From Amyloporia xantha (Eukaryota; Basidiomycota; Agaricomycetes; Polyporales; Adustoporiaceae): a DNA stretch of 64,000 bases. Shown one piece after another: positions 48,868 through 60,110 of the stretch. The translations under genes were made by a program, and so were the position numbers. Under the pieces are notes generated by a model, which saw only the letters and a list, made by a program, of their open reading frames with translations, was not told where the DNA came from and made no database searches. The DNA lies in contig JAYKKR010000010.1 in the NCBI GenBank assembly GCA_036971615.1, positions 558,001 through 622,000 of the forward strand, read 5' to 3'. Position 1 is the first letter of the stretch; each line of letters begins with the position of its first letter.

Positions 48868-50077
48868 TCATGTCATTGTACTCCTCTTACTTCCTGCCAA
48901 CCGCTTCCCGGTCTTGATCTTCTGTGCTTCCCCAACCAGCTCCCCTATCAGTTTGTTATATGTCTCCGAGTCTTGCCGCAGAGCATCACGCGTCTGCAGT
49001 AAATGTGTGAGCACTGTGGACGTGTTATATGTCTGCGCCTGTAAATCAGCAAGGTGCTTCTCCAACGCAGAGATCGGCAGTAAGGTCAGCGTGTCTATGT
49101 ATAACATGCCCTGTTAGCATTACCCGGTAAAACATCATGATATCAGGACAACTGACCAGGATCTAGAGCAAGCAGCTGCGATAATTTCGCTTCGTCGAGT
49201 TCTGGTCGTGGTCCCAGACGTAGCTGAGCGGCCACCGAGGATGTATGGCCGACACTGGTCTGAGGGGTACCCGGACGAGGAGTACCTGCACGGGGCGTCG
49301 TCGCTTGCGAATTGTTTGCGCTGCCTACAGATCGCTGCACAGGCGCGGTACGCGGCCCTGGAGGAGCAGACATCGGTCTCGTGGTGATCTCAAGCGCAGG
49401 TAATCGACCATTTGCTTTGGGAAGAACTTCATCGAGATTCACTGGGATGCCAAGAGATATTAGATGTCTCCGGCGAATGCGCGAACGCGTCCAGTTGACT
49501 GGCTGCAATGGAGGAGGTGTGGGGGGTAGTAATATTTGGAATAGTTCACGACTGGAGCAATCTGCGATTTAAGATACAAATGCTGTATTATGAGGACGGT
49601 TCATAGCTACCTCTCGGGTGTCACCAGTGTTTGATTCAAGCCCCCTGCTTCTCTGATGTCTTCCTCTGACAAATGCGAATCATCAATGGTCGCCCAGAGA
49701 GGACCCAACAGCTCGTCGACCTGTTCTTGCAACTCCTGCCTCGATGGCAATGGCTCTAGTCGAAGAGGCTCCCATTCTGCTGCTGCTGAAGGACCCGCTA
49801 TCCGCACGTCCTCCGCGAACGCGCCTTCGTCCCCAAACGTGGGCACATCGCCGCCAATCTCCTCCGGCTCTCCAAAGTCGCCGAAGTCACCAAAATCATC
49901 GTCAGCCTCGTCCCCAGAGGCCGCTATCGTCTCCGCAGGGGTCCCGAAGGCGTCGAAATCGTCTAACCCGTCCTGGCTGGAAGTGGCAGAGGAGAATGGG
50001 GCTGAGATCGGTTTGATGGTCAAAGGGGAGGATGGAGCACCCCAAACGGATGCACCGAAAGAGAAATCGTCGTCCAT
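48868..50077 (-). CDS. Aftiphilin/Laa2-like clathrin-adaptor accessory protein
   Basis: ATG 50077 gives MDDDFSFGASVWGAP. The N-terminal third is acidic with repeated FG/DFG motifs (DDFDAFG, DDDFGDFGDFGEPEE), which resemble the DFGxF/W peptides bound by gamma-adaptin and GGA ear domains. A predicted helix follows (SRQELQEQVDELLGPLWATI). After an intron come RELFQILLPP and WTRSRIRRRHLISLGIPVNL, a Ser/Thr/Pro-rich linker (RAGTPRPGTPQTS) and a C-terminal coiled coil (LISALEKHLADLQAQT-like, QTRDALRQDSETYNKLIGEL) ending at 48868. The layout fits fungal proteins related to yeast Laa2 and animal aftiphilin, which serve AP-1/clathrin transport at the trans-Golgi. The assignment rests on motifs, not on a full domain, so it is moderate. 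Confidence 0.6.
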
Positions 50078-50263
50078 GGGCTGTGTAGTCTGATTAAGCG
50101 AGAGTCTGCAATCTTCAAGACGATGGTTGTCTACTTCGGAGTGTGGCCAGAGTCGAGTCGCGGGGCAGCGATCATATCACGCGTTCGGCGGGGCTGCCGC
50201 GGGTCAGCATGCTAAGCCGTTGACCGTCGCATCCATTCAGTCTTGCGAACATTGTCATGGTGC

Positions 50264-51177
50264 ATGCAATCCACAGAGCATTCCTTCCTCTTTGCCTCTC
50301 TTGACTCGAAGCAGCCGAGGACGGCGCGTAAGGTTCACATCCGCCGTCTGTTCGACGTTCTACAGCTCTCTTTGCTGCGAAATGACTTCGTTCGCGCTCA
50401 ACGAGCATGGGCTATTCTCATACGGTGCAAGGAAGTTGACTGGCGTAGTATGTGGCAAACAGCTATGTTTCTCGTTGGAGAACGACCGCAGGATGACCAG
50501 GATCCCACGGACGACCGGATTGACTTCCTCATCGCAGTGATGAGGCAAAATTCCAATGAGGCAGGTATTTTTTCACCGATCGTGTAGTGTTACTGACGTT
50601 CATCAACAGCGTGAAACAGTTCTCAAAGAGCTGACACTGCAGTTCATACACAAAGGAATGCACCGTAAGGCATTAGACGAACTGAGTTTGTAAGGTCTCA
50701 ATTCGGCTTCCCAGTCATGTTTCTTACTCGTGGTCGCTCGTCAGCCATCTACCAATATTCCCTTACCAAGATAATCCTGTCTTGCATGTATATGCTGGCC
50801 TTCTAGCCATTTACCTCGCACAACCAAAAACGGACGCACTCGATCCACAGACTAGTTCGTGCCTGTGCTGTCTTCCCTGCGTCGCGCTTCTGATGCCCTT
50901 AACTAGGCTCCACATGGAATATGGGCCTACTCCGGGACGCTCAGACACATTTAGAACGAGCAAAAAGCATAGATCCGGACAACACAGTCGCAACAGCTTT
51001 CCTCGAAAAGGTACAGACCATACTGTTTCAACGACTTGATGCATGATGTCTGACTGGAAGCACCTTTAGTTACCTGGGATATCGCAGCCTCGTCAGAATC
51101 GCACTACGCCCGATTCCGATGACGAGAGCATGGAAGTAGATGCCGCAGGACAACGCCGGAAGCGCATGAGAAAATAG
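50264..51177 (+). CDS. RRN11: Pol I core factor subunit Rrn11-like
   Basis: The in-frame ATG 50264 gives MQSTEHSFLFASLDSKQPRT. An upstream exon spliced at the CAG ending at 50240 is also possible. The conserved block reads ARKVHIRRLFDVLQLSLLRN then DFVRAQRAWAILIRCKEVDW and RSMWQTAMFLV, the TPR-like repeat pattern of the Rrn11/TAF1A family. Later exons give RETVLKELTLQFIHKGMHRK and LPIFPYQDNPVLHVYAGLLA. A Ser/Asp segment (TPDSDDESMEVDA) leads to the basic end QRRKRMRK, stop 51177. Rrn11 with Rrn6 and Rrn7 forms core factor, which recruits Pol I to rDNA. It sits 1.7 kb from RPA190, and its end is 84 bp from the end of RIX1. Confidence 0.75.
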
Positions 51178-51260
51178 ATACTGCAGAAATGGCTACGTGG
51201 TTTCCATTGTCGCACTACACATGCATGCAGATAGTAATGCTACTATAACCAAATGCATTT

Positions 51261-54125
51261 CTACCCGTCTGAATCGGAATCCATGTCGATGGTCGGCATC
51301 GGCTCGTCTTCTTCGTCCTGATCCATGCCTTCTGAACCCTGTGGCACTGGCGTAATTGACGACACTAGGGTCGATGCAAATGGGGCAGATACCGCCGCGG
51401 GCAGTGCAGGCGCAGTAGCAGGTAAATTTTTGAAGTCAGGCACTCCTGTTGATGAAGACGTCGAGCCCTGTGGCTGGGAGGGACTCTGCCGTTGTTGGAT
51501 AGAGCTCGATTCCAGGGCAGTATTAGAGTTGACAGCAGTGACATCCGCGCCTGACGTTGATGAAATCGGATTTGCCGCAGCAGATGAAGCCGCGTTCGAT
51601 GGCATCGCGATTGACTGTATCGGTGGCACCAGAGTGGTCGATTGGTGTTCGTAAGCCGGATGGATGGCAGGCGGCTGTTCCACAGTTCGCGACCGTGTTG
51701 CTATCCGAGTTTCGCGATCCGCATGAGCATCCCCCAAACCCGGAACATTGGAGATGTCATTCGCTCGGGACGGTAACAACGATGCGGTGTCCAATGCGGT
51801 ACTTAAACCTAATGCATTCCGAGCGTTAGCTTCTTCGTCGCTCTCCTCCTCACGGAACAGAGATAGGGTTTCGACATGCGGCAAAGGCCGTATAAGAGGT
51901 GGTACACGAGGGTGCAGGAGCAAATCGACGTCCCGCAGAACATCAGCGCCGCACTACGTCACAAAAGGGTTAGATGATCACTAACAGCGACGCCATACAT
52001 CAGTGTGAAGGTTAGACTCACTGTGGAATGGTAATTGGGATTCATCACCCCAATAACGAGTCCCAGACTTTTGCTCATGGTGCTGCTTGTTCCCGCCGCG
52101 ATCTCAGCGCAGGTGTTCCGAACGTTTAGGTAAAGCTTGCCGTGTAGCGATATATCGGGTGATATTAAACTGGGCTGTACCAGTGGCAGGGATAGGTAGA
52201 TGGACAGGAGGATACGGCTAGCCATCGAATGTACAGCAGGGACGAGCTGCGTATTTCGCATGAGGAGCCGGAGTGCTGACAAGAAACTCACCCTCAGTTC
52301 CCAAACTTGGAGAAATAGTGCAAAGGTCTTACCATCCAGTGTGACGAGTAAAACCTCACCCTCTTCCGCTGTGGGACACATGATTTCCATGGATGCTTTC
52401 AGCTGTTCATCACCTTCATATCCACGCGCTCTCTTTTTTCCTCTTTTATTCTTGCTCTTGAGAGTAACTGAGTCAGAGTCTGCTTGAGTCTGGGATTGTG
52501 TGGCTAGAAGTACAGTGACGGAGGGTAGAATAGCTCTGGCTAAGCGAGACGATAGGATACTGTCGTGAAGGTAGGGACAACTTTCCAGCAACAACATTGT
52601 CGCCTTCAGGAAGGAAAGGCGTTGACGTCTATCGCAAAGTTAGTTCACCCAAGCGTCACAGCAGAAGGTATGTACTAACGATGTGCGTTGTTGCTCGAGA
52701 TGATACGAGAGGTGTGAGGCAAGTTGAGGGACATGGGGGGTCAGGTGGAATTGAAGACTGAGAATTGTGAGCACAAAGCAGAAGACGAACGAATTGTCCG
52801 CACTCGTACCTTCCACACAGACTGCTAATGAGATCGCAGCCCAAAGTCCATATCGCCGGAATAACCGAAACCTCCATCGCACGGACGGCAGTGTCTGAGT
52901 GATCCACCGCCTATTTTTGCCGTCTGGTTAATGTATAACCAATGACTGTATGGATAAATGCTACCTTTTCCTCGGGAATGCAACGCAACATCGCCAGACA
53001 TAGCTGAACAAGAGGCCCTACAGGTATTTGAACAGGCCGAGAAGTTGAAGCACTGCTTCCGCATGAGCCTCGTCAGAAGACAGAAGGGTCTATGGACTGC
53101 ATACCGTAGCAGGTCGCGCAAGATCCTAACGGCGGCACGGAGACGATCTAGAGCTAGAGGTATCGAAAAATTTGAATCCTCCGTAGATGGTCCAGGTTGG
53201 AATATCGAAACATTATGGCCTACATGAAGAATAAGAACGAGTCCATGCACGAGAGGGGAGAACAGCCGTATCTACCTGCTGATGGATACGTTTTTCTCAT
53301 ATTTAGGAAAGCCCCCCAGGCAAAGGCCAGTGTATCGTCAAGCGATTTTCGCCAGAGGTTTGATGCGCCAACTTTGCCGCCAGTTACGTGCAGCGTAGAA
53401 TATAGGCAGGAAGCAGCTTCAACGAGCGGGGCAGGGGTAGGCTTTGGGGACGATCCATTGAGGAATCTCAAGGTGAGCAATGATAGAGAGGCATTCAGAC
53501 TGCGATGCAAAGTTGGATACAGAGGAATGAGGTGAGTGAGCGAGTCTAGTGCCAGCAGCTACAGAGAAGATTGAGACGAGATGAGCAATAACAAGTGCCG
53601 CGCTAATTACCTTCAACTGCTGTTCACTTCGTTTCTCTGCAATGGAGATGAGTGCAATACTGGCTTTAGGCACGCTGGGTATGCATAACTGTCTCTGGAA
53701 CTCTGTGACATCTAGAGCACCTGAGAAGATGTATCTCAGTAGTCTGATGGCTGCCTTTACATTGATGACAGCTTCGTCTTTCTTTATTTCACACGAACAT
53801 AAGACAGTGTTATGAATTATGAGATAGATACACGGACTGAAAGTAGAGGTAACGCGACGCCAATCCAACTTTGCGCACATTCCATCATCATAGCCCTAGA
53901 GTAGACTGCAGTCTGGAGAGCGATACACAAGCCGCTCCATCGCGTCGCAGCATCCTTTGAATGCAGCAAGGAGTTGATTCGTGCTGCCCATTTTTGCGTA
54001 TGCGAAGACGGTAGAAAATGTTCCGGACTGATAGTCTCGAGCACGTATGGTAGATGTAAGACCGTGGACTGATCTGAGGCAAGCTGCAGCTGGAGGAGGG
54101 ATTTCAATGGATGGGAGTCTTCCAT
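51261..54125 (-). CDS. RIX1: Pre-rRNA processing protein Rix1 (PELP1 family)
   Basis: ATG 54125 (MEDSHPLKSLLQLQLASDQS) begins the Rix1 N-terminal domain, with LETISPEHFLPS, INSLLHSKDAATRWSGLCIA and ALQTAVYSRAMMMECAQSWI, a helical repeat pattern typical of Rix1/PELP1. Helical exons continue to about 51960. The last exon, 51261-51923, is Ser/Thr/Pro/Ala-rich and ends in an acidic tail (EGMDQDEEDEPMPTIDMDSD). Rix1 with Ipi1 and Ipi3 acts on pre-60S particles in ITS2 processing and Rea1-driven remodelling. The acidic low-complexity tail is normal for the family. It is divergent from SEC10 (259 bp between the ATGs) and convergent with RRN11. Confidence 0.85.
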
Positions 54126-54384
54126 GATTGCCAGAATAGTATCCCGTAGCGAGTATGGGGAACGAAAGGGCAGAACCGCGCTGAAAGCTCAGTGGAAAAC
54201 CGGTCAAAAACATTTCGCATTTTCGGCGTCTAAATAGATGACCTAGTACCGTGACCTCATATCAATATACCGGACTGATCAAGTCCGCGCAGGTCTGCGA
54301 CCGCCGACGACGGGCTGTGTGCTCTACTTGTAGTCCTTCTACTCGACTCTGGGCGACGTAAGAACGCCGGGACAGTGTGGCACG
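54126..54384. promoter_or_regulatory. Shared promoter region, RIX1 / SEC10
   Basis: 259 bp lie between two divergent ATGs. No TATA box stands out. Confidence 0.45.
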
Positions 54385-57300
54385 ATGGCCGCGCTAAGGT
54401 CCATAGATCCTCGTGTGCAGGATCACCTCCGTCTAGAATCATTCGAGGTGAGATGATCAGTGGACATACGACTACTTTTGCTTTATATACGCACCTATAG
54501 GGCAAATTCGATGTGAAGGATTTTGTAGGCGCCATATCAGAGAAGCTCATTGCACAGTCGAAGGATGATTCCGGACGTATGTAAAAGTGTGCGACCCCGT
54601 CTTGTGCATTGCTCACGGTTAGTTTCAGCTTTCGATCCGAAACCCTTCATCCGTACTTTCGAAGCCGCAGTCGATAAGCTCATTGCAGTGAGGAAAGATG
54701 TTCAAGCTAAGACCGAACAAATGGAAAAGGTTGTCAGGATAACCGAACGAGAATACTCGAAGAAGATGTCTGATCTCAATAAGGGCTTTGAAGTCAGTAT
54801 ACTTTTGGATCCTCCTGTTTAAGCTCACATCTGAGGTTAGGCAGTGGGCGGATCATTTTCTGGAATGGAGACCAAGATGAACGAGGTTGGGCGTACTGCT
54901 ATCAGGATTGGTGAGGTGCATGATTCCCGAATCGAACGCGTAGCTGAACATCGTGCCGCAGGAGAGCAACTTGAATCCATGCATCAGCAACGCCAAAGAG
55001 CTCAGGCAGCGTATGACCTAATTGACTTCTACAACCAGTTTTCGCGAGACGATATGACTCGATTAGATGCCTTGAAGAAAGAAGGCAAGGATGGGAGACG
55101 AAAAGTCGCCGTTCTCTTGAGACGTTTGAACGTTGTGGCGAAAGAAGTGGAGCTACCCCATGCAGCTAAGGTCTGTTTCTCCTTTCAAGTTTCACTCGTT
55201 TAGTCGGTGACCAAATGAGCTTAGACCAGAGAGAACATAGACAGATATTGTGAAAAGTTTGAGAAAGACATGCTACATCTCTTCGACCGCGCATATCGGA
55301 AGGGCGACCCAAAGTCGATGCATGTACGTAGTTTGTACTGTAGCTGTTTACTTAGCTCACGTTTATACACAGCATTGCGCGCAGACACTACTCGACTTCA
55401 ATGGCGGGGCATCATGTGTGCAAGTGTACGTCAATCAACACGACTTCTTCATCAATCGTGTGCGAGAAACAGGCAAAATTGAAGAACAGCTGTAAGTCGG
55501 GTTGATCCTCAAATAGCTTCGTGGTAACTAAATCCTTGCGGAACAGTTGGCAAACACTCCCCGATCCCAACGTCAGCCCTCCAAATACTGAAGCTGGGCT
55601 GCACGAGCTCTTCCAAGAGATTCGCGCAACCGTCGGTCAAGAAGCGCAGATTGTGCAGGCTGTATTTCCAAATCCTCCCTTTGTCATGCAGGTATTCTTG
55701 CAGCGAATATTTGCCCAGCCCGTCCGTAACCCTCTTCATCACATTCCTCTCGATGCTGAGCTGTGTTCTGTTGTCTAGATCCAACAATATATGGAACAGC
55801 TAGTCAACAGAGGAGCCAGCCTCTCCGATCTTGCTTTCCTGCGTGTACTCCAACTAGTCCACCAACAGACGTCCCTACTTGTTGAGGATCTCAAGGCGTA
55901 CGAAGTGACTTCGATCATTCCTCGGTCACCATCCGATATGGGCGATTTCAATCTCACCCTAAATGCAGCGTCAACATCAGCTGCAACCACCACAGCCGCT
56001 ACTGTCAGTACTATGCTCGAGACCGCCATGGAAGAGCTTTTTGTACCATACACGGAGGGTCAGAGGTATCTTGAGCGGGAAAGTAAGAGCTTGGGAGAGC
56101 TTTATGCAAGTTTTTTGGCCGCATACACCCGGTTCCATGTGGGTCTCGCTACAATTGAATATTCGTTTGGAATGTTTATAACAGGCATCCAGGAACGCAT
56201 CAACAAGGGATCTAAGTCGTCCATGTTCGATCGTATGGTCAATCAGCTGAGCGCCGCCGCCGCTACGACGTCTACATCGGGCAATTCCACCACCTCGGCG
56301 CAGGCAGCTGCAGCCCTTATGCGCTTCGGTGGGCTTGCATCTGGAAATGATCGAAATCAGGACAAATCTGGTGAAGAGCCACTCCGAGAGGAAGATGGTC
56401 AAGTCAGTGTTGAAGTCGCGGAGACGATGTTGAAGTGGCATGCGGAGGCGATCGGGCGGTGCGTTGAGCTGAGCCCCGCCACTGATGTGTACGTCTGCAC
56501 ACTGCGAATAGTTATAACACACCTGTCTCTGACAAAAGAATTTGTAGCCCGAAACACACATTTGCTTTGCTCAGAGTTCTTTCTGCAGCTATTGGGAGTG
56601 CATACGTCGAGACTGCCCTTGAGACGCAAGTATCCGCTTCCTGAAATCTGCTCTTCCTCGTCATGTGCCTGACAGTTCGACCGTCTCGCTAGCGCCTACG
56701 CTCGTCTTGAAGCTGGAGATACGAAATCCGAACCCTCGTTGCAACCCCTAACGGTATTGCACGAAGTCGACCTTCATCTGTCACCTATGGCAGCACTACG
56801 TGAATATGGCTCTGCTACCTCTTGCGAGTAGCTCTGTCACTGTTCGCCGTGACATGGTCGTCTTCAACAACCAAACTGTCAGTCGGATCGAGGGTGCTGC
56901 AAATCACCTCATGCAGCGTCTGGCGGACGGTTCGTGGGTCTGACTTTTGACCAACTTCGGCGCGGCTGACCTCGCGATACAGCGATCATCAATTGGCTCT
57001 CTACACAGCTTGCGAAGCAGAAGAGGAACGATTTCAAGCCGCGGAATGATGATCTTTCATTCGCTCGGGTCAATACCGAACCATGCGTCACCTGTTGTGA
57101 GATGCTGGAGAAGGTCCGAGATGCAGCAAAAGCAAACCTGAGCGGGAAAAACCTCGAAGTCTTCTTGGCCGAGATTGGGGTCGCCTTCCACAGGTGACTC
57201 TGACAGTAAAAGTTTCTGTCTTCACTACTGACTAGGAACCCATAGCTTGCTTCTTGACCATCTCAGAAAATTCCCGGTTAGTGCTACAGGAGGTCTGATG

Positions 57301-57774
57301 CTCGCCAAGTTGGTCTTTGCTTCTTTCTCCTCGACCAGAGTACTTACAAGACATTTTATGTACAGAGACCTCAAGTCGTACCAAGACACGATCAGCACCT
57401 TCTCTATTCCCTCCCTGCACGAACGTTTCGAGTTTATCCGGCAACTGGGGAACGTTTTCCTCGTTAGGCCAGACATCCTACGATCATACATTACGGAAGG
57501 CTACCTCGGACGCATTGACTCATCTTTACTTCGGCCATACCTTGCACAGAGGAGTGACTGGGGGCAGGCGGAGAAAGGCTTCAACGACAGTTCTGAGGAT
57601 GGCGTGACTGCAGAGGGCAAAGGCTTGAAGGATCGCCTGGGAATGGGGCGGTTAAGCATGATCATGAAGGACTTGGAGCCATTGAGGGATATGAGTATCC
57701 GAGACATGAGTTTGCCAGCTCTACCCAGCTCATTAGCGACCAATTTCTCCATGACATCACGTTTCGGTGGATGA
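54385..57774 (+). CDS. SEC10: Exocyst subunit Sec10, with one apparent frame break
   Basis: ATG 54385 gives MAALRSIDPRVQDHLRLESF and, over the first intron, GKFDVKDFVGAISEKLIAQS. Coiled-coil exons follow (VRITEREYSKKMSDLNKGFE). Then come YDLIDFYNQFSRDD, DALKKEGKDGRRKVAVLLRR, DYVNQHDFFI-type sequence, VQAVFPNPPFVMQVFLQRIF and EELFVPYTEGQRYLERESKS. The 3' part has MVVFNNQTVSRIEGAANHLM, KQKRNDFKPRNDDLSFARVN, DLKSYQDTISTFSIPSLHER and YLAQRSDWGQAEKGF, stop 57774. Sec10 tethers secretory vesicles to the plasma membrane. Near 56775 the frame must skip one base to read VDLICHLWQHYVNMALLPLA (GACCTTCATC with one T too many). A 40-bp intron at 56754-56793 would also restore the frame but deletes conserved residues. 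Otherwise complete, about 860 residues. Confidence 0.93.
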
Positions 57775-58331
57775 TACTCATTTCAACTCTTGTCTAAAAT
57801 TTTCTGCCTTCACTCGTTGTTGTTGCACACTACACCGACTGGTGCTTGTAATATTTAATTCGGGACTATTGCTTCTCAACGTAACATCACAAAGCGAATC
57901 CAAAATATCAAATAAGAAAGGGCGCCCAAACGCTAGTGCAGGAACGAAACACATTGCCTGCAACGTGAAGAACGAGTCTGCACCAGCAGGTGCTGGGTGC
58001 TCGCGACAAAGGCAGCGGCAAGAAGTTCATCTATTTATCAAGAATGTTGGTAGTGTCACATTACAAACAGTGTCTGTAATGCTCAGACCGATGAACAAAA
58101 TACATAGAACCGCTCATGGGCCGAGAGTTCGGATAGAAACATCCATAAAAGTGGGCAGGCATAGGATCAAGAAACGAAAACAAGACCGGCTCGTTCCTGA
58201 CAGTGACAGATGCTCATATGTACAGGAATGCGGGTCTGGACTTTGGGTATCTAAAGCACTGCTGTTTCAGGTTACAACTGAGATGTTTCGCATCAAGATT
58301 GACGTACTGGGTATTGCCACCTTGAAGCACC
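57775..58331. other. 3' flanks of two convergent genes
   Basis: A plus-strand frame remains open to 58345 but has no protein-like pattern. No gene is seen. Confidence 0.5.
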
Positions 58332-59716
58332 TCAGTGAGGATTAACCAGATAGACGTCGCCGTCGTTCCCGGCGTACCCGGTGTACGGGTGGTTGTATTG
58401 CTGTCCAGCCCCGGCTGCGTAGGCCGCAGGAGCGCCTCCTGACCGAGCAATACTGTAAGGGTCTGCAGCAGGGAAAGCGTCCGGCAGGGCAGTGGCTGGG
58501 GCCTGGTAGTGCGCGTTTGTAAACTCTCCACCATACGCACCAGCTTGGGCGCTGTACTGGTATGGGCCTGCCTGTGCTCTGGCGGCAGCATAAGCAGTGC
58601 CCTTCGCGTACTCAACAATAGAGTCGCGGGGCTGAGTATCATCAGTGAAAGCCGGCATGCCGTAATGAGAGGCACGATCTGGGTAAGCGTCGGGCGCAGC
58701 GTGCGCCACCACCTCCGTCATGCTCGCGTTGTCGTCGGCAACGTTCCCAGAATCTCCGAAATTGCCTCCAGAGGACAGGTCTTTGGTGAAGAAGGTGTTG
58801 TCTTCGTCGTAACGGTGGCGGTTGCGGCGACGAACAATGCGAAGCACAATCGCTAGCACTGTACCAGCACCAATCAGTGCAACAACAGTGAACACGCCTG
58901 CGACAGCAGACTTGTTGTCAAAGAAGCTACGGGTAGATGTCAGAACATGATGCGGGACATGGAGGTTTATTAAACGATGTTCTTACCTCTTAGACGAAGC
59001 CGACGTCGTGCCAGTGGCGTCGGCTCCCACGACGCCGCTGACCGTTGAAATACCCTGACCAGAGGATCCAGCAGCTATACCCTGAGTAGCAGGGAAGTAG
59101 CTGGAGGACGTGGACTCGAGAGGCGCGTACGGCACAGGTGGGGCGATAGAAGTCGTGTATACCGTGCTCTGAGCTGAGGAAGTAGCCGGGACCGAAGAAG
59201 AGGTTTGAGACCTGTGCGTGTAATAATTTAGTCAACGCATCTAATTCGCAGGCGAAGTACATACGTCGAAGTAAGTGGGACCGAAGACGAAGAGCTGAGA
59301 ACCACAGACGAGCTGCTCAGCGACGTGGAGGAGGGTGACGAAGATGAAGATGGCACAGGGGTGGATGAAGAGGCAACAGCGGAGGACACTGAGGACGAGG
59401 TCGCGCTGGACGGAACTACATCTTGAGAAGACGACTGTGACTGTACAGATGATGCGGTCTGGCTGTCTGACGAAGATGCGCTTGCAGTCGGAGACTGCGA
59501 CACTGCAGGAGCGCTCTGAGTAGGACTGCTGACTGCAGAACTAGAAGCTGAAGGGGGAGTCAAGCTTGGAGTGGACAAAACAATCGGAGTACTGGTTGCA
59601 GCTGGCGACGACGGGGCGGCGCCGGAGGATGACTGGGCGTGGACGAACGTGAATGATTGTGCTGAAAGGATTGCGAGTGTAAAGAACGTAAATATGCGAG
59701 CTGAGCAGCACCGCAT
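58332..59716 (-). CDS. Mucin-like single-pass membrane protein, possible cell-wall sensor
   Basis: ATG 59716 opens a signal peptide (MRCCSARIFTFFTLAILSAQ, then SFTFVHA). About 240 residues of Ser/Thr/Ala/Pro-rich, surely O-glycosylated ectodomain follow, across introns near 59230-59260 and 58930-58985. A single membrane span (AVAGVFTVVALIGAGTVLAI) is followed by the stop-transfer block RIVRRRNRHR. The cytosolic tail of about 175 residues is rich in Ala, Tyr and Gly (YGMPAFTDDTQPRDSIVEY, GQQYNHPYTGYAGNDGDVYL) and stops at 58332. The layout resembles Mid2/Wsc-type wall-stress sensors, but no WSC domain is present and the tail is not similar to theirs that I can see. Such Ser-rich one-span proteins are common in mushrooms. 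Topology is firm; function is inferred. Confidence 0.8.
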
Positions 59717-60110
59717 GGTGGAAGAAAGTGGGGAGGAAAGGGGGGAACGGCGGAGAGGTCGGTTGGGTGGCCGAGCGATGTCGATGATGGTCGTACTCTG
59801 GCTGAGGCAGTTTAGAACATTGTTCAAGATCATTTCAATCGTAACACGCTAATTTCGTCGTCAAGGGCCTTACATAACCCATTCCTCATTTCCGTTATCT
59901 CCGCATGCGGTAATGAATGACGAGATAACCCTTGTCTCCCCAAAACGGCCCACTTATTGTCCACTTGCTCTCGAACGTCGACCATGATACAGTCTATAGT
60001 CTGCAACATTCACAATCACAATCCAATGACTTCCTACATGTTTGAGCTCGAACCCACATAGCTATCCCAAACACGTCGCGACCTGCTAAGAATACAATCG
60101 GCTCCAGAAC
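59717..60110. other. Intergenic, no gene seen
   Basis: This contains the promoter of the mucin-like gene and the 3' flank of the next. Nothing coding is seen. Confidence 0.5.

Noticed and set aside
60000..60080. tRNA-like B-box (GGGTTCGAGC on the minus strand)
   Set aside because: No matching A-box or acceptor stem could be folded around it.
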